Assembly: GCF_002895435.1 (NCBI RefSeq)
Contig: NZ_POYJ01000002.1
Span: 744,001-808,000, forward strand
Length of the DNA stretch: 64,000 nt
Direction: 5' to 3'
DNA from: Aquimarina sediminis
Lineage (GTDB): Bacteria; Bacteroidota; Bacteroidia; Flavobacteriales; Flavobacteriaceae
Below are positions 36,651-45,155 of this stretch, in pieces. The notes beneath the pieces are model-generated. The model searched no databases. It saw only the letters and a program-made list of their open reading frames with translations, and was not told the origin of the DNA. Positions within the stretch are counted from its first letter, which is position 1, and every line of letters begins with the position of its first letter. The translations under genes and the position numbers were made by a program.

Positions 36651-37547
36651 CTATTCTGTGATAAATTCACATATTTTTTGAGGTCCTTCCAAAGGAACTC
36701 TGATAATCTTTAGTGTTCCATCTTCAGTAGTAGAAATTTGCCATTTAATAAGGGTTATCATACCATTTTCAATCTCTATTCCTGTAATAGATCTGGGATG
36801 CACACAACTCCCGTCATTAAATAAAGCCAATTCTCCTGCTTCAGGAAATCGTGGACGATGTGTATGACCGATGATAGTAAATAAATTTTTGTTACTCGCT
36901 ATCCATTTTTTTATTCTACGCTCTATTCGAATTGTTTCTTTGTAGTTTTTTGCAGGACTGGTAGGGTCAGTAATACCAATCACTTGTAAAGGTTTCCATA
37001 AAACACGTACCAAAAACCGGTTAATTTTCCACCCAGTATAGTTCATGAAGTCAGCTTGATGCCCATGTAGCATAAAAATCTCCTGTTTTGTACTCTTGTG
37101 TTTTAATATAATAGCCTCATGATACTTTATGTCTGGAAAAAGTGAAATCTCTTGATCTGTTTTATGATCAAAATAAGTACTAAGATATTTTTTAACATAT
37201 CTAGGATCTCGATAAACCATATCATGATTTCCCCAGATCATTTCTAATCTATTTTCACTATGAAACAAAGAAAGCAATTCATATACATTTTTGTGGGCTC
37301 TAAATATCATCTCAAAATTCAGATTTTCCCATAACTCGTCACCATCACCTAATTCGCAATATGTAAAACCTTGATTGTAATAATGTTTTAGTGCATGAAA
37401 ATAGATGTTTCTATTATTTGCAAACTCATCTGCGAAGCTATTGTCCCCGCGATGGCAATCACTAAACAATATAAACTTAGAGCTATCATCAAAAGGAATG
37501 ATTTTGGCATTTTTATAAGCACGATCCAAACGTGATTGAGAAGACAT
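36651..37547 (-). CDS. metallophosphoesterase family protein
   Basis: 298 residues with the full calcineurin-like metal site: FSDCHRGD (Asp-x-His), LGDGDELWE (GDxxE), WGNHDMVY (GNHD), MLHGHQAD and IIGHTHRP. The pattern recalls LpxH-type or UDP-diacylglucosamine hydrolase-like enzymes, but substrate cannot be fixed. Its end lies 14 bases before the AraC start, so the two may be cotranscribed. Confidence 0.85.
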   Translation of the reverse strand: MSSQSRLDRAYKNAKIIPFDDSSKFILFSDCHRGDNSFADEFANNRNIYFHALKHYYNQGFTYCELGDGDELWENLNFEMIFRAHKNVYELLSLFHSENRLEMIWGNHDMVYRDPRYVKKYLSTYFDHKTDQEISLFPDIKYHEAIILKHKSTKQEIFMLHGHQADFMNYTGWKINRFLVRVLWKPLQVIGITDPTSPAKNYKETIRIERRIKKWIASNKNLFTIIGHTHRPRFPEAGELALFNDGSCVHPRSITGIEIENGMITLIKWQISTTEDGTLKIIRVPLEGPQKICEFITE

Positions 37548-37646
37548 ACACTAAGTTTTTAGTAAATATACAATTCTATAGTTTTATTCAAAATCCTCTT
37601 ATTTTAAATCAGGGTGTGTTTTGTGCTTAATTATAGACCTGATACC

Positions 37647-37689
37647 TGATTTATGTCATTTTTATTTGGTAATTCTATTTCTATTTTTG
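37647..37689 (+). promoter_or_regulatory. CRP/FNR-type site and -7 box, hpf promoter
   Basis: TGATTTATGTCA (37647-37658), and exactly 35 bases after its first T a perfect -7 box TATTTTTG (37682-37689). Predicted transcription start is near 37693, about 110 bases before hpf. Confidence 0.7.
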
Positions 37690-37803
37690 GATTACAATAT
37701 TGGAACAGGTTATTTATGATATAAATATAGCTGTGACCTTAATGATAAAACCTTAGCCAATGTAATAAGTAGAGCTGGGGGATAAACAATAAATATAAGA
37801 CCT

Positions 37804-38106
37804 ATGAAAGTAAATATTCAATTTGTACAGATGCCAACAAGTGATGCTATGGAGAATTATGTACACGAAAAACTAAATAAGTTATATAAAAAATATGACT
37901 GGGTTATTAAATCCGATGTGTTTTTTAAAAAAGAAAATGATCCAAAAGGGAAAGGAAAAATCTGCGATGTAGAATTGAGCTTACCAGGACCAAAAATATA
38001 CGCTACCTCAAATGAAAAAAACTTTGAAGCAGCTTTTAAAGAGACTCTTAATGATTTAGAAATACAGCTTAAAAAACGAAAAAGTGAAATGAAACCCTAT
38101 CTCTAA
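37804..38106 (+). CDS. hpf: ribosome hibernation promoting factor, short form
   Basis: 100 residues of the HPF/YfiA fold (beta1 VNIQFVQMPTSDAMENYV, then helix KLNKLYKKYDWV, FFKKENDPKGKGKICDVELS, and the helix FEAAFKETLNDLEIQLKKRK). It lacks the long-form C-terminal dimerisation domain. Binds the 30S decoding region and silences ribosomes under stress. A TGA-N6-TCA site with matching -7 box lies upstream, so it belongs to the predicted low-oxygen regulon. Confidence 0.93.
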   Translation: MKVNIQFVQMPTSDAMENYVHEKLNKLYKKYDWVIKSDVFFKKENDPKGKGKICDVELSLPGPKIYATSNEKNFEAAFKETLNDLEIQLKKRKSEMKPYL

Positions 38107-38168
38107 AAATAATTTATTACTACTTTAGGAATGATGAATTAGGTGCTAATGAGGCAAAGATCAAAAAC

Positions 38169-38211
38169 TGATATTTGTCATGTTTTAGAAAGAGTATTTA
38201 TGCTACCTTGT
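38169..38211 (+). promoter_or_regulatory. CRP/FNR-type site and -7 box before putative sRNA 1
   Basis: TGATATTTGTCA (38169-38180) with TACCTTGT (38204-38211) starting exactly 35 bases after the first T. The -7 box is imperfect. No coding gene follows on this strand. Confidence 0.55.
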
Positions 38212-38214
38212 TAG

Positions 38215-38430
38215 CATAGTTAAAAAATGATTCTTTTTCTTAGTTAGGGAAAGAATAGGTTTTTATTACCGTAACGTATTGGAAACTGAAAATTAAGAAG
38301 TTAATTGTATTTATGAGACAATAGCCGATATCAATATTTAGCAGTAAATTGAACATTCAGGAGGTTATTTACGATAAATAAAATTAATTTCTTTAGAAGA
38401 TACGGGTAAGCAGATGCTTATCCGTATTTG
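38215..38430 (+). ncRNA. putative small RNA 1 (about 215 nt)
   Basis: The 327-base gap after hpf has a predicted promoter at 38169-38211, no frame longer than a few codons, and a terminator-like hairpin at 38400-38427 (ATACGGGTAAGC pairs with GCTTATCCGTAT, then TTGCTTTT). It shares CAGTAAATTGAA (38342-38353) with the similar unit at 40463-40691, at almost the same distance from the palindrome (167 and 164 bases). The shared element and architecture suggest two related small RNAs. Alternatively this is a long hpf trailer. Confidence 0.45.
38400..38427. terminator. terminator hairpin
   Basis: A 12-base stem with one G-T pair (ATACGGGTAAGC / GCTTATCCGTAT) and a 4-base loop, then TTGCTTTT. Convergent with the VOC gene that ends at 38434. 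Confidence 0.75.
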
Positions 38431-38433
38431 CTT

Positions 38434-38847
38434 TTATATAAATATATTCTCTTGTTGCGCGAAACATTTAAACTCTATGGCATTATTACTAAAATCTAAG
38501 ACAAACATAGTTTTTTGCTCGCCATTCTGATCTTTGTATCGTGTCTGAGGTTGGATAATAAAATCTATCTGATTTGCTTTTAGTTTTTTACATACGAGAT
38601 CAAATTCTTCTTCTTGTAAAATACATCCAAAATGCGGAATGGGTACTTTAACCTGATCTACAGAGCCGCAATAATCAAGGCTAGGAATGTTGTCAGAAAT
38701 ATGAGCCGAAATTTGATGTCCAAAAAAATTAAAATCAACCCAATGCTCTGTTTCTCTCCCAGATTGGCACCCTAGGATATTGGTGTAAAATTCTTTTGTG
38801 CTTTTGATATCTTTTACCTTAAATGCATAATGAAATATAGTGCTCAT
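38434..38847 (-). CDS. VOC/glyoxalase-like protein
   Basis: 137 residues, one vicinal-oxygen-chelate domain: FHYAFKVKDIKSTKEFYTNI at the start, HFGCILQEEEFDLVCKKL in the middle and MFVLDFSNNAIEFKCF with the conserved metal-ligand Glu at the end. Similar to glyoxalase/extradiol dioxygenase-like proteins; substrate unknown. The 2-hydroxyacid dehydrogenase gene ends three bases upstream, so they form an operon. Confidence 0.85.
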   Translation of the reverse strand: MSTIFHYAFKVKDIKSTKEFYTNILGCQSGRETEHWVDFNFFGHQISAHISDNIPSLDYCGSVDQVKVPIPHFGCILQEEEFDLVCKKLKANQIDFIIQPQTRYKDQNGEQKTMFVLDFSNNAIEFKCFAQQENIFI

Positions 38848-38850
38848 AAG

Positions 38851-39780
38851 TTAGTATCCTTTTTTTAGTGAAACAATGTGTAATAACTCTGATCCTGTTC
38901 TGAATCTTTTGTAGTTTTCAGCAATCTGGGACGTTGCGGATTCAATGTTAGTAAGACTGGCAACATGTGGTGTGATTTTAATCTTAGGATGCTCCCAAAA
39001 AGGATGTTTTTTTGGCAAGGGTTCTTTTCTAAAAACATCAAGTATAGCAGAGGATAGATGTCCTTCTTTTAAAACCTCTAATAGATTCTCCTCTACAAGA
39101 TGTTCTCCTCGTCCCACATTGATTAGTGATGCACCAATATTTGTTTTTCTTAAGGTCTTTGCGTTTAGGATATTCTCGGTAGATTCTGTAAGAGGTAGTA
39201 TATTAATGAGTATATCTGTATCCTGTAGAAAATCATCAAATTCTTGCATTCCATGGTAGCTTTTTACGCCATTAATGTTTTTTGTAGATAATGACCATCC
39301 TTTTACTTTAAAACCAAGTAAACCAAATTTTTCAGCAACATAAGCCCCTATTTTTCCTAGCCCTAGAATTGATATAGTGATGTCTTTAATAGTAAGGTAT
39401 TTCTTTTGCCTCCATAACCTGGATTGTTTCTGTTGCACATATATCAAATCGTTTTTTAGTAGAGATAAAACAGAACCGAGCAAATATTCCCACAGATCGT
39501 TAGATAGGTTATTGTCCACTATTCTACTAATCACAATATCGTCCTTTATTTCTTGTGTACGAGTAATGTGCTCTATAGATGCGCCAACAGATTGAATTAC
39601 TTTAAGGTTCGGAAATTGCAAAAGAATATCCGTATCCGGTTTCCAGCATAAAGCAAATTCTACGGTCGAGCAATCTTTTACTTCTGGGTAAATTTGAATA
39701 TCATCGTTGGGTAATTTAGCTCTAAGAGCTTTTGCCCATGGAGCAGCCTCTTTATTGTTAAAAATAATTGCAATACTCAT
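38851..39780 (-). CDS. ghrA: GhrA-type glyoxylate/hydroxypyruvate reductase
   Basis: 309 residues of the D-2-hydroxyacid dehydrogenase family: NAD(P)-binding loop ILGLGKIGAYVAEKFGLLGF, catalytic Arg in LINVGRGEHLVEE, Glu in LDVFRKEPLPKKHPFW and His in KITPHVAS. The GhrA-like pattern (substrate loop and short N-terminal part) suggests reduction of glyoxylate or hydroxypyruvate. Divergent from an Lrp-family regulator gene that may control it. Confidence 0.88.
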   Translation of the reverse strand: MSIAIIFNNKEAAPWAKALRAKLPNDDIQIYPEVKDCSTVEFALCWKPDTDILLQFPNLKVIQSVGASIEHITRTQEIKDDIVISRIVDNNLSNDLWEYLLGSVLSLLKNDLIYVQQKQSRLWRQKKYLTIKDITISILGLGKIGAYVAEKFGLLGFKVKGWSLSTKNINGVKSYHGMQEFDDFLQDTDILINILPLTESTENILNAKTLRKTNIGASLINVGRGEHLVEENLLEVLKEGHLSSAILDVFRKEPLPKKHPFWEHPKIKITPHVASLTNIESATSQIAENYKRFRTGSELLHIVSLKKGY

Positions 39781-39884
39781 TGTTGTGTTTTTTTTATCAA
39801 AATTAAAAATAGGAATCCTTATATTGAAGTTGATTCTGTGGTTTTTGGCTGTATTTGAAGCTGAATCAGTTAAATTTTATATAA

Positions 39885-40322
39885 ATGAGCAACGAATCGA
39901 TGATTGATGACTTAGATCGAAATATTATCGTCAATTTGCAAAAGAACTCAAGAATTTCTTTTGCAGATTTAGGACGGAGGATTAATCTATCTCCTTCTGC
40001 AGTAAGAGAGCGGATTCAGAAGATGGAAGATGCTGGGGTAATTAAAAATTATGACATTAAGCTCGATTATAAAGCCCTCGGATATACAATAGAAGCTTTT
40101 GTGTTGGTTAAAGTATTTCATGGCAATCTAAAGGCTTTATTCTCTCTTATAAACAAACTCGTCGAGGTAAAAGAAGCTTATCGAATTACCGGAAATCAAA
40201 ATGTGCATCTAAAAGTAGTTCTGAAGGATCAACTACATTTACAAAATCTAATCGATCAGTTGATGCAGTATGGGGATACTACAACTTTTTTGATATTGTC
40301 TGATATCACTCCTATTGAATAA
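39885..40322 (+). CDS. Lrp/AsnC family regulator
   Basis: 145 residues: N-terminal helix-turn-helix (IDDLDRNIIVNLQKNSRISF, then LGRRINLSPSAVRERIQKME) and a RAM ligand-binding domain (AFVLVKVFHGNL, YRITGNQNVHLKVVL). Lrp-type proteins respond to amino acids. It sits head to head with ghrA, a usual arrangement for a local regulator. Confidence 0.9.
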   Translation: MSNESMIDDLDRNIIVNLQKNSRISFADLGRRINLSPSAVRERIQKMEDAGVIKNYDIKLDYKALGYTIEAFVLVKVFHGNLKALFSLINKLVEVKEAYRITGNQNVHLKVVLKDQLHLQNLIDQLMQYGDTTTFLILSDITPIE

Positions 40323-40416
40323 AATCTAGGGTAGATTTGAGATTATTTGTAGTGATATCCAAATAGTTTAGAATGTTTTTTGGCGTTGGGTTATTTTAAT
40401 TAAAACTAATTTAAAA

Positions 40417-40459
40417 TGACTTATGTCATATTTCATGAATGACTTTGAGATTACTTTAG
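40417..40459 (+). promoter_or_regulatory. CRP/FNR-type site and -7 box before putative sRNA 2
   Basis: TGACTTATGTCA (40417-40428) with TACTTTAG (40452-40459) starting exactly 35 bases after the first T. Confidence 0.6.
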
Positions 40460-40462
40460 TTC

Positions 40463-40691
40463 TGCTAAACAACTGATTGCTTGTTGTTTTATGGATTTAG
40501 AATTGATATGTCGGTATGCTGTGAATTAAGATAAAAGAATAATCGTTTTGCGATGAATATAATAATTATCTGCTATCTAAGATTAACAGTAAATTGAAAC
40601 TATCATAATTAGTATAAGTTGAGTTTGTGTATATACAGTTAAGTTTCAATAATTGTCCCCTGAGAGTAGTTACCTCAGGGGGATATTTTTT
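40463..40691 (+). ncRNA. putative small RNA 2 (about 225 nt)
   Basis: The 401-base gap 40323-40723 holds a predicted promoter, no convincing reading frame (longest ATG frames are 12-14 codons and are not shared with the other unit), and a strong terminator at 40657-40691. It shares CAGTAAATTGAA (40587-40598) with the unit at 38215-38430. A regulated antisense-type small RNA, comparable in logic to E. coli FnrS, is the inference. Confidence 0.5.
40657..40691 (+). terminator. Rho-independent terminator of putative sRNA 2
   Basis: CCCCTGAG (40657-40664) pairs with CTCAGGGG (40674-40681), followed by GATATTTTTTAA. Confidence 0.85.
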
Positions 40692-40723
40692 AATCGATAA
40701 GATTATAGAGAGTTTTTCAAAAT

Positions 40724-40996
40724 TTATTTTACTATTTCAAAGCTTTTGAATTGTTGTAAATCGCCTTCCTCAAAAGAAACATTATTTACTAATGCGAATT
40801 CTGGACCTCTGGAGCACCATTTTAATAGTGAGTCTAACTGATCTATATGACCTTCTGCTTCTATATAGACGTTACCATTGGATAGATTTCTTACAGTTCC
40901 TTTAATTTCGAGTTCTTCTGCTTTTTCTTTAGTGGTTTTTCGGTACCAAACTCCTTGAACTTTTCCTGTTATTGTGATGTTGTAATGTTTTTGCAT
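40724..40996 (-). CDS. acyP: acylphosphatase
   Basis: 90 residues with the acylphosphatase signature: GKVQGVWYRKTTKEKAEEL (catalytic Arg) and GTVRNLSNGNVYIEAEG (catalytic Asn). Hydrolyses acyl phosphates. Length is as usual. It lies between the small-RNA unit and the first usp gene. Confidence 0.95.
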   Translation of the reverse strand: MQKHYNITITGKVQGVWYRKTTKEKAEELEIKGTVRNLSNGNVYIEAEGHIDQLDSLLKWCSRGPEFALVNNVSFEEGDLQQFKSFEIVK

Positions 40997-41054
40997 AACT
41001 TTTAGTAATAGAATGGGATATTAAATAAATTGCTTTTAAAGTGATAAAAATTTA

Positions 41055-41097
41055 TGATAATTATCATATGAATTGTTAGTGGTATCTTCTAATTTTA
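41055..41097 (+). promoter_or_regulatory. CRP/FNR-type site and -7 box, first usp promoter
   Basis: Perfect palindrome TGATAATTATCA (41055-41066) with TAATTTTA (41090-41097) starting exactly 35 bases after the first T; the usp ATG is at 41119. Confidence 0.7.
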
Positions 41098-41118
41098 TAG
41101 TATAAAAATAAGTTAATC

Positions 41119-41958
41119 ATGAAAAAAATTCTTGTTCCCATTGACTTTTCTGAATATTCAGAATATGCATTGCAAGCTGCTGCAATCTTAGCTAAACGAC
41201 AAAATGCTGAAATTATAGTATTGCATATGCTAGGATTATCTGAAGCTGTATTAATTAAAAATGAAACACAGGAGGCAAATGAAGCCATGTATTACATGAA
41301 ACTTGCCGAGAAGAGATTTAGTACTTTTCTAGACAAAAAATACCTAGAAGGAATTAAGGTTACTGAGACTGTGCAGAATTATAAAGTTTTTAGTGAAATT
41401 AATGAAGTAGCTCATGAAAATGATGCCGATCTTATCATTATGGGATCACATGGTGTGAGTGGTCTTCGCGAAGAAGTATTTATTGGATCAAACACCGAAA
41501 AAGTGGTTCGTACATCTGATATTCCTGTATTGGTAGTAAAAAATCCAGTGAATAATTTTGAAATAAAAGAGGTGGTTTTTGCATGTGATTTTAAGATCGA
41601 AAATGTTCGTGCATATCATAATGCAGTACAGCTATTCGATTCTCTAGGTACTAATTTACATTTATTGTATATAAATCTACCAGGAGAACAATTCAGAAGC
41701 TCTGACCAAATGGAAGAACGAGTTAGAGAGTTTCTCTTTAAAGCAGATTCTGGTAATCTGGATATGTATGATAAAGTAGTGTATTATAGTGATTATAGTG
41801 TAGAAACTGGAGTATTTAACTATAGTAACAAGATAAATGCAGACATAATTGCAATACCAACTCACGGTCGTCGAGGCTTGGCACATTTCTTTAATGGAAG
41901 CATTGGAGAGGATATCGCCAACCATGCACATAAACCAGTAGTTACATTCAAAATATAA
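41119..41958 (+). CDS. tandem universal stress protein (A)
   Basis: 279 residues with two Usp domains. The first begins KKILVPIDFSEYSEYALQAA and carries the nucleotide-binding stretch DLIIMGSHGVSG; the second carries ADIIAIPTHGRRGLAHFFNG. Usp proteins accumulate in growth arrest and low oxygen. A paralogue lies at 47619. The upstream palindrome ties it to the predicted regulon. Confidence 0.93.
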   Translation: MKKILVPIDFSEYSEYALQAAAILAKRQNAEIIVLHMLGLSEAVLIKNETQEANEAMYYMKLAEKRFSTFLDKKYLEGIKVTETVQNYKVFSEINEVAHENDADLIIMGSHGVSGLREEVFIGSNTEKVVRTSDIPVLVVKNPVNNFEIKEVVFACDFKIENVRAYHNAVQLFDSLGTNLHLLYINLPGEQFRSSDQMEERVREFLFKADSGNLDMYDKVVYYSDYSVETGVFNYSNKINADIIAIPTHGRRGLAHFFNGSIGEDIANHAHKPVVTFKI

Positions 41959-41972
41959 ATTTATCCATAGAT

Positions 41973-42004
41973 GATCTTCTGGGCTTTTTGATGCCTAGAA
42001 GATC
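41973..42004. terminator. bidirectional terminator
   Basis: GATCTTCTGGGC (41973-41984) pairs with GCCTAGAAGATC (41993-42004) with one G-T pair. It separates usp from the convergent deoD gene. Confidence 0.75.
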
Positions 42005-42005
42005 T

Positions 42006-42704
42006 TTATAAAGTTCCTAATGCAATCTCGATCATATTTCTAAAGGTTGATTCTCTCTGGTCAGGAGATGTTCTTTCTCCTGTAACTAATGAATCCGATA
42101 TAGTAAGAATAGCCAAGGCTTTTGCTTTATACTTTGCTGCAATTGTATACAATCCGGCAGTTTCCATTTCTACGCAGAGTACGCCAAATTTTGCCCATTT
42201 TTTATAAGAATCCGGAGTGTCTTCATAAAATTCATCAGAGGATAGTACATTTCCGGCTTTAATAACAATACCATTATCTTTTGCAAACTGTACTGCCTTG
42301 AAGAATAGATCAAAATTTGCTGTGGGAGCATAATCGGCATTCATGAATCTTAGACTATTAATATTTGAAGTAGAAGAAGCTGCCATGGCAATAACAATAT
42401 CCTTGAGTCGAATATCTTTTTGATACGACCCAGCAGAACCTACTCTAATCAAATTCTTAACACCATATTCAGTAATGAGTTCATGGCTATAGATAAGCGC
42501 AGAAGGGATTCCCATTCCTGTACCCTGTACAGAGACTTGTTTGCCTTTATACTTTCCTGTATAGCCTAGCATTCCTCTTATTTTATTATAACAGATAGGG
42601 TTTTCTAAAAAGGTTTTAGCTATCCATTTGGCTCGCATAGGATCTCCCGGCAATAATACTGTCTCTGCAATTTCTCCTGGTTTTGCGGCAATGTGTACAC
42701 TCAT
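42006..42704 (-). CDS. deoD: purine-nucleoside phosphorylase, DeoD type
   Basis: 232 residues, hexameric DeoD family: SVHIAAKPGEIAETVLLPGD, MRAKWIAKTFLENP, GTGMGIPSALIYSHELI, RVGSAGSYQKD and VEMETAGLYTIAAKY. Splits purine (deoxy)nucleosides with phosphate. Ten bases after deoC, completing a trx-deoC-deoD operon for nucleoside salvage. Confidence 0.96.
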   Translation of the reverse strand: MSVHIAAKPGEIAETVLLPGDPMRAKWIAKTFLENPICYNKIRGMLGYTGKYKGKQVSVQGTGMGIPSALIYSHELITEYGVKNLIRVGSAGSYQKDIRLKDIVIAMAASSTSNINSLRFMNADYAPTANFDLFFKAVQFAKDNGIVIKAGNVLSSDEFYEDTPDSYKKWAKFGVLCVEMETAGLYTIAAKYKAKALAILTISDSLVTGERTSPDQRESTFRNMIEIALGTL

Positions 42705-42713
42705 TTTTTTATC

Positions 42714-43355
42714 CTATTTAGAGGTTACTATGGCAATACCCGATGAGGTTCCTATTCTCGAAACCCCTAAGTCAATATATTGCTTTGCTGTTTTTAAGTC
42801 CCGAATCCCTCCAGAAGCTTTTATTTGAATATTACCTTGAGCTTCTTTTTTCATTAGCCGTATATCATCTAGAGTAGCGCCACCAGTGCCAAACCCTGTA
42901 GAGGTTTTTATAAAATCTGCTCCGGCATTTATAGATAATTGACATGCAATTTTCTTTTCTTCATCGGTTAGATAGCAGTTTTCAAAAATAACTTTAAGAA
43001 CACGCTCTCCAATAATATGCTTAATACTCGTTATCTCGTCTTCTACAATTTTATAATACCCCGATTTTAACAAGCCAATATTGAGTACCATATCAATTTC
43101 ATGAGCACCATCTTCTATACATTTTGAGGCTTCATAAGTTTTTACTTTAGTAATAGTAGAACCAAGAGGAAAACCAATCACAGCTGCAATATTAACATCG
43201 GTATTAGTTAGCTCACTTTTTGCTAGACCAACATAATAACTGTTTACACAAACGGCATAAAAATGATGCTCTTTTGCCTCAGTACATAGCTTTTTTATAT
43301 CAGAAACAGTAGCATTAGCTTTTAATAATGTATGATCAATATATGTATTAAACAT
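42714..43355 (-). CDS. deoC: deoxyribose-phosphate aldolase
   Basis: 213 residues from the ATG at 43355 (MFNTYIDHTLLKA, the typical start); ATG at 43364 or 43397 would extend it, the latter into the thioredoxin gene. Active-site landmarks: IDMVLNIGLLKSG, KVIFENCYLTDEEK, DFIKTSTGFGTGGAT with the Schiff-base Lys, and IKASGGIRD. Converts deoxyribose 5-phosphate to acetaldehyde and glyceraldehyde 3-phosphate. Confidence 0.94.
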   Translation of the reverse strand: MFNTYIDHTLLKANATVSDIKKLCTEAKEHHFYAVCVNSYYVGLAKSELTNTDVNIAAVIGFPLGSTITKVKTYEASKCIEDGAHEIDMVLNIGLLKSGYYKIVEDEITSIKHIIGERVLKVIFENCYLTDEEKKIACQLSINAGADFIKTSTGFGTGGATLDDIRLMKKEAQGNIQIKASGGIRDLKTAKQYIDLGVSRIGTSSGIAIVTSK

Positions 43356-43365
43356 TATAGCCATG

Positions 43366-43662
43366 TTAATGAGAATTAATGATTTTGATAATGTCATTTT
43401 TTTGCAGAACTCCAGATTGCCTCCATAGTTGTTCTCCTTCTTTAAATAAAATCATTGTTGGAACTCCGCGAACCTGATACTTTGATGCCAAAGGCTGATT
43501 TTTATCAACGTCAATTTTCACAATCTTGATTGCGTCCCCCAATTCGTCCTTAACTTCTTTAAGAATTGGAGCCAAGGTTTTGCAGGGACCACACCAATCT
43601 GCATAAAAATCTATCAATACCGGGGTTTTTGAATCTATGATATTACTAAAACTACTTTTCAT
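43366..43662 (-). CDS. trxA: thioredoxin
   Basis: 98 residues with the active site FYADWCGPCKTLAPILKE and the cis-Pro loop VRGVPTMILF. Cytosolic disulfide reductase fold. First gene of the trx-deoC-deoD operon; no TGA-N6-TCA site was seen before it. Confidence 0.95.
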   Translation of the reverse strand: MKSSFSNIIDSKTPVLIDFYADWCGPCKTLAPILKEVKDELGDAIKIVKIDVDKNQPLASKYQVRGVPTMILFKEGEQLWRQSGVLQKNDIIKIINSH

Positions 43663-43749
43663 CAGTTCTTTTTTTGTTTCATTTTTACTATCAGATGTTT
43701 CTGATTACTAAGTTAAAATAATGAATTGAAAAAGGTTAATAAAAAGACC

Positions 43750-44649
43750 CTAACTTATTTTTGGTAAATTATTGTATTTTTTGATAAGGTGCATAATGTC
43801 TTTGATTGGTATTTCTATAGAATATGTACCTGTATATGAAGGACAAATAATACAATCATCAAAATAAAACTCTACCATATCATCAGTAACTACAAAATTA
43901 TCTTTATAGGTGTTAAAATCATCTTTTGATATCCCCCAACAGTCATAATATAGCTCTCCAGAATTAATGTCTTTTTCAATGATTGCATTAATGGTGGTAA
44001 ATATTTCTTCTTCCGAACCTGTTTCAAAGTATTCCCCAAAACCGATAAATTTATGTTTGTTAAGGTCAAAATTGAGGCAGTCAAAAAGATAAGTTGAATG
44101 TAACATACCAGAATAATAATTCTCTTTATATAGTACAACACTAATAAGATCATTTTTTGCAGTATAGATTTTGTAATCAATGATTCTTTTATCTTTAAGT
44201 CTATTGACCTTTAATGTATCACAGAAAGGTTTTTGACCCTCGAGAATTTCGCTTTCAGTCTTTTTGATATCTAGATAATTTTCTTTGATAAAATTGTTAA
44301 ACACAGCATAAGCTGGATCTATGTTTTCATTAAGATACGGATATTGGTAATCCAGAATATACCGGTCTTCTTCCTTTATGAAATTTTTGGAGACTACTAA
44401 TTTTTGTAGCTGACTTTTATCATCCTGAGCAGTAATCAACCGCTTTCTTTTTATAGCTTTTGTTTTTTCTTTTTTCAGCTTGAGGTTTTCTTCAGAAAAA
44501 ATAGGGATTGTGTCTTCTATTTTTTGATCAGTATGCTGAATGCTTTCTACCTCTACCTTTTCTTTTTCTATAGATGTAGGGAGAGGTTTTTCATTCTTAC
44601 AAGCAATGAAGAGTAATAAAATAAAACAAGCAGTTAAGGTGGTTTTCAT
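43750..44649 (-). CDS. lipoprotein with a DUF3298/RsiV-like domain
   Basis: 299 residues. Lipoprotein signal with acceptor Cys (LLLFIACKNE). A charged linker (residues about 25-85) leads to a C-terminal region similar to DUF3298: LDYQYPYLNENIDPAYAVFN, YYSGMLHSTYLFDCLNFDLN, and a closing DDMVEFYFDDCIICPSYTGT followed by SIEIPIKDI. The function of such lipoproteins is unknown. Confidence 0.75.
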   Translation of the reverse strand: MKTTLTACFILLLFIACKNEKPLPTSIEKEKVEVESIQHTDQKIEDTIPIFSEENLKLKKEKTKAIKRKRLITAQDDKSQLQKLVVSKNFIKEEDRYILDYQYPYLNENIDPAYAVFNNFIKENYLDIKKTESEILEGQKPFCDTLKVNRLKDKRIIDYKIYTAKNDLISVVLYKENYYSGMLHSTYLFDCLNFDLNKHKFIGFGEYFETGSEEEIFTTINAIIEKDINSGELYYDCWGISKDDFNTYKDNFVVTDDMVEFYFDDCIICPSYTGTYSIEIPIKDIMHLIKKYNNLPKIS

Positions 44650-44715
44650 AATTTTGTTTTGATATAAAAGTAGATTAATATATAAGGATAAGAAGGTTGT
44701 TTTCTAATGTAAAGT

Positions 44716-45129
44716 TTAGATTGTAGCTTTCTCAAAAATTAGCTTTAATCGACCGAGCATTATTAATTCGGATTTGTTTTTTCCCGAAAAAGCACCTGCA
44801 ATGGTATTGGTGGTTACCCATATCAATTGCTGTAAATTGCTAGTAAAAAGAGATTTGTTTTCTTTATAAAAAGCTTCAAATTCATTAAAACATACTTCAG
44901 CATTTAGTTCTTTGTAGTCAAGCCATTCAAAAATAACTTCAATCTGGGAAGCTACATCTATCCCAAAATCATTGTCTATATCATCTACCTTCGACCATTC
45001 TGATTTTATAATTTCCCTTAAAGAGTCATATTCAGATTTATGAATTACCTTGTCAGCAGCGGCTATAGCATAAAACAATTTACCAAGGTTTTGATACAAT
45101 TCAGCGGTTGTGTGATGAGAAGTACTCAT
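44716..45129 (-). CDS. TerB-like protein
   Basis: 137 residues, all-helical, with the acidic TerB-like pattern LFYAIAAADKVIHKSEYDSL (a DxxxxxxE metal-binding type motif) followed by a second helical half. TerB-like proteins are linked to tellurite and envelope stress; the exact role is unknown. It is divergent from the PAS kinase and shares its regulatory palindrome; a TAAATTTA -7-like box lies exactly 35 bases from the palindrome in its direction. Confidence 0.65.
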   Translation of the reverse strand: MSTSHHTTAELYQNLGKLFYAIAAADKVIHKSEYDSLREIIKSEWSKVDDIDNDFGIDVASQIEVIFEWLDYKELNAEVCFNEFEAFYKENKSLFTSNLQQLIWVTTNTIAGAFSGKNKSELIMLGRLKLIFEKATI

Positions 45130-45155
45130 TGTGGTATGATTTATTATTTCTAGGA

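Noticed and set aside
43663..43749. CRP/FNR-type site before the trx-deoC-deoD operon
   Set aside because: The inverted TCAGA...TCTGA sequence there has the wrong polarity and spacing; no -7 box lies at 35-36 bases.
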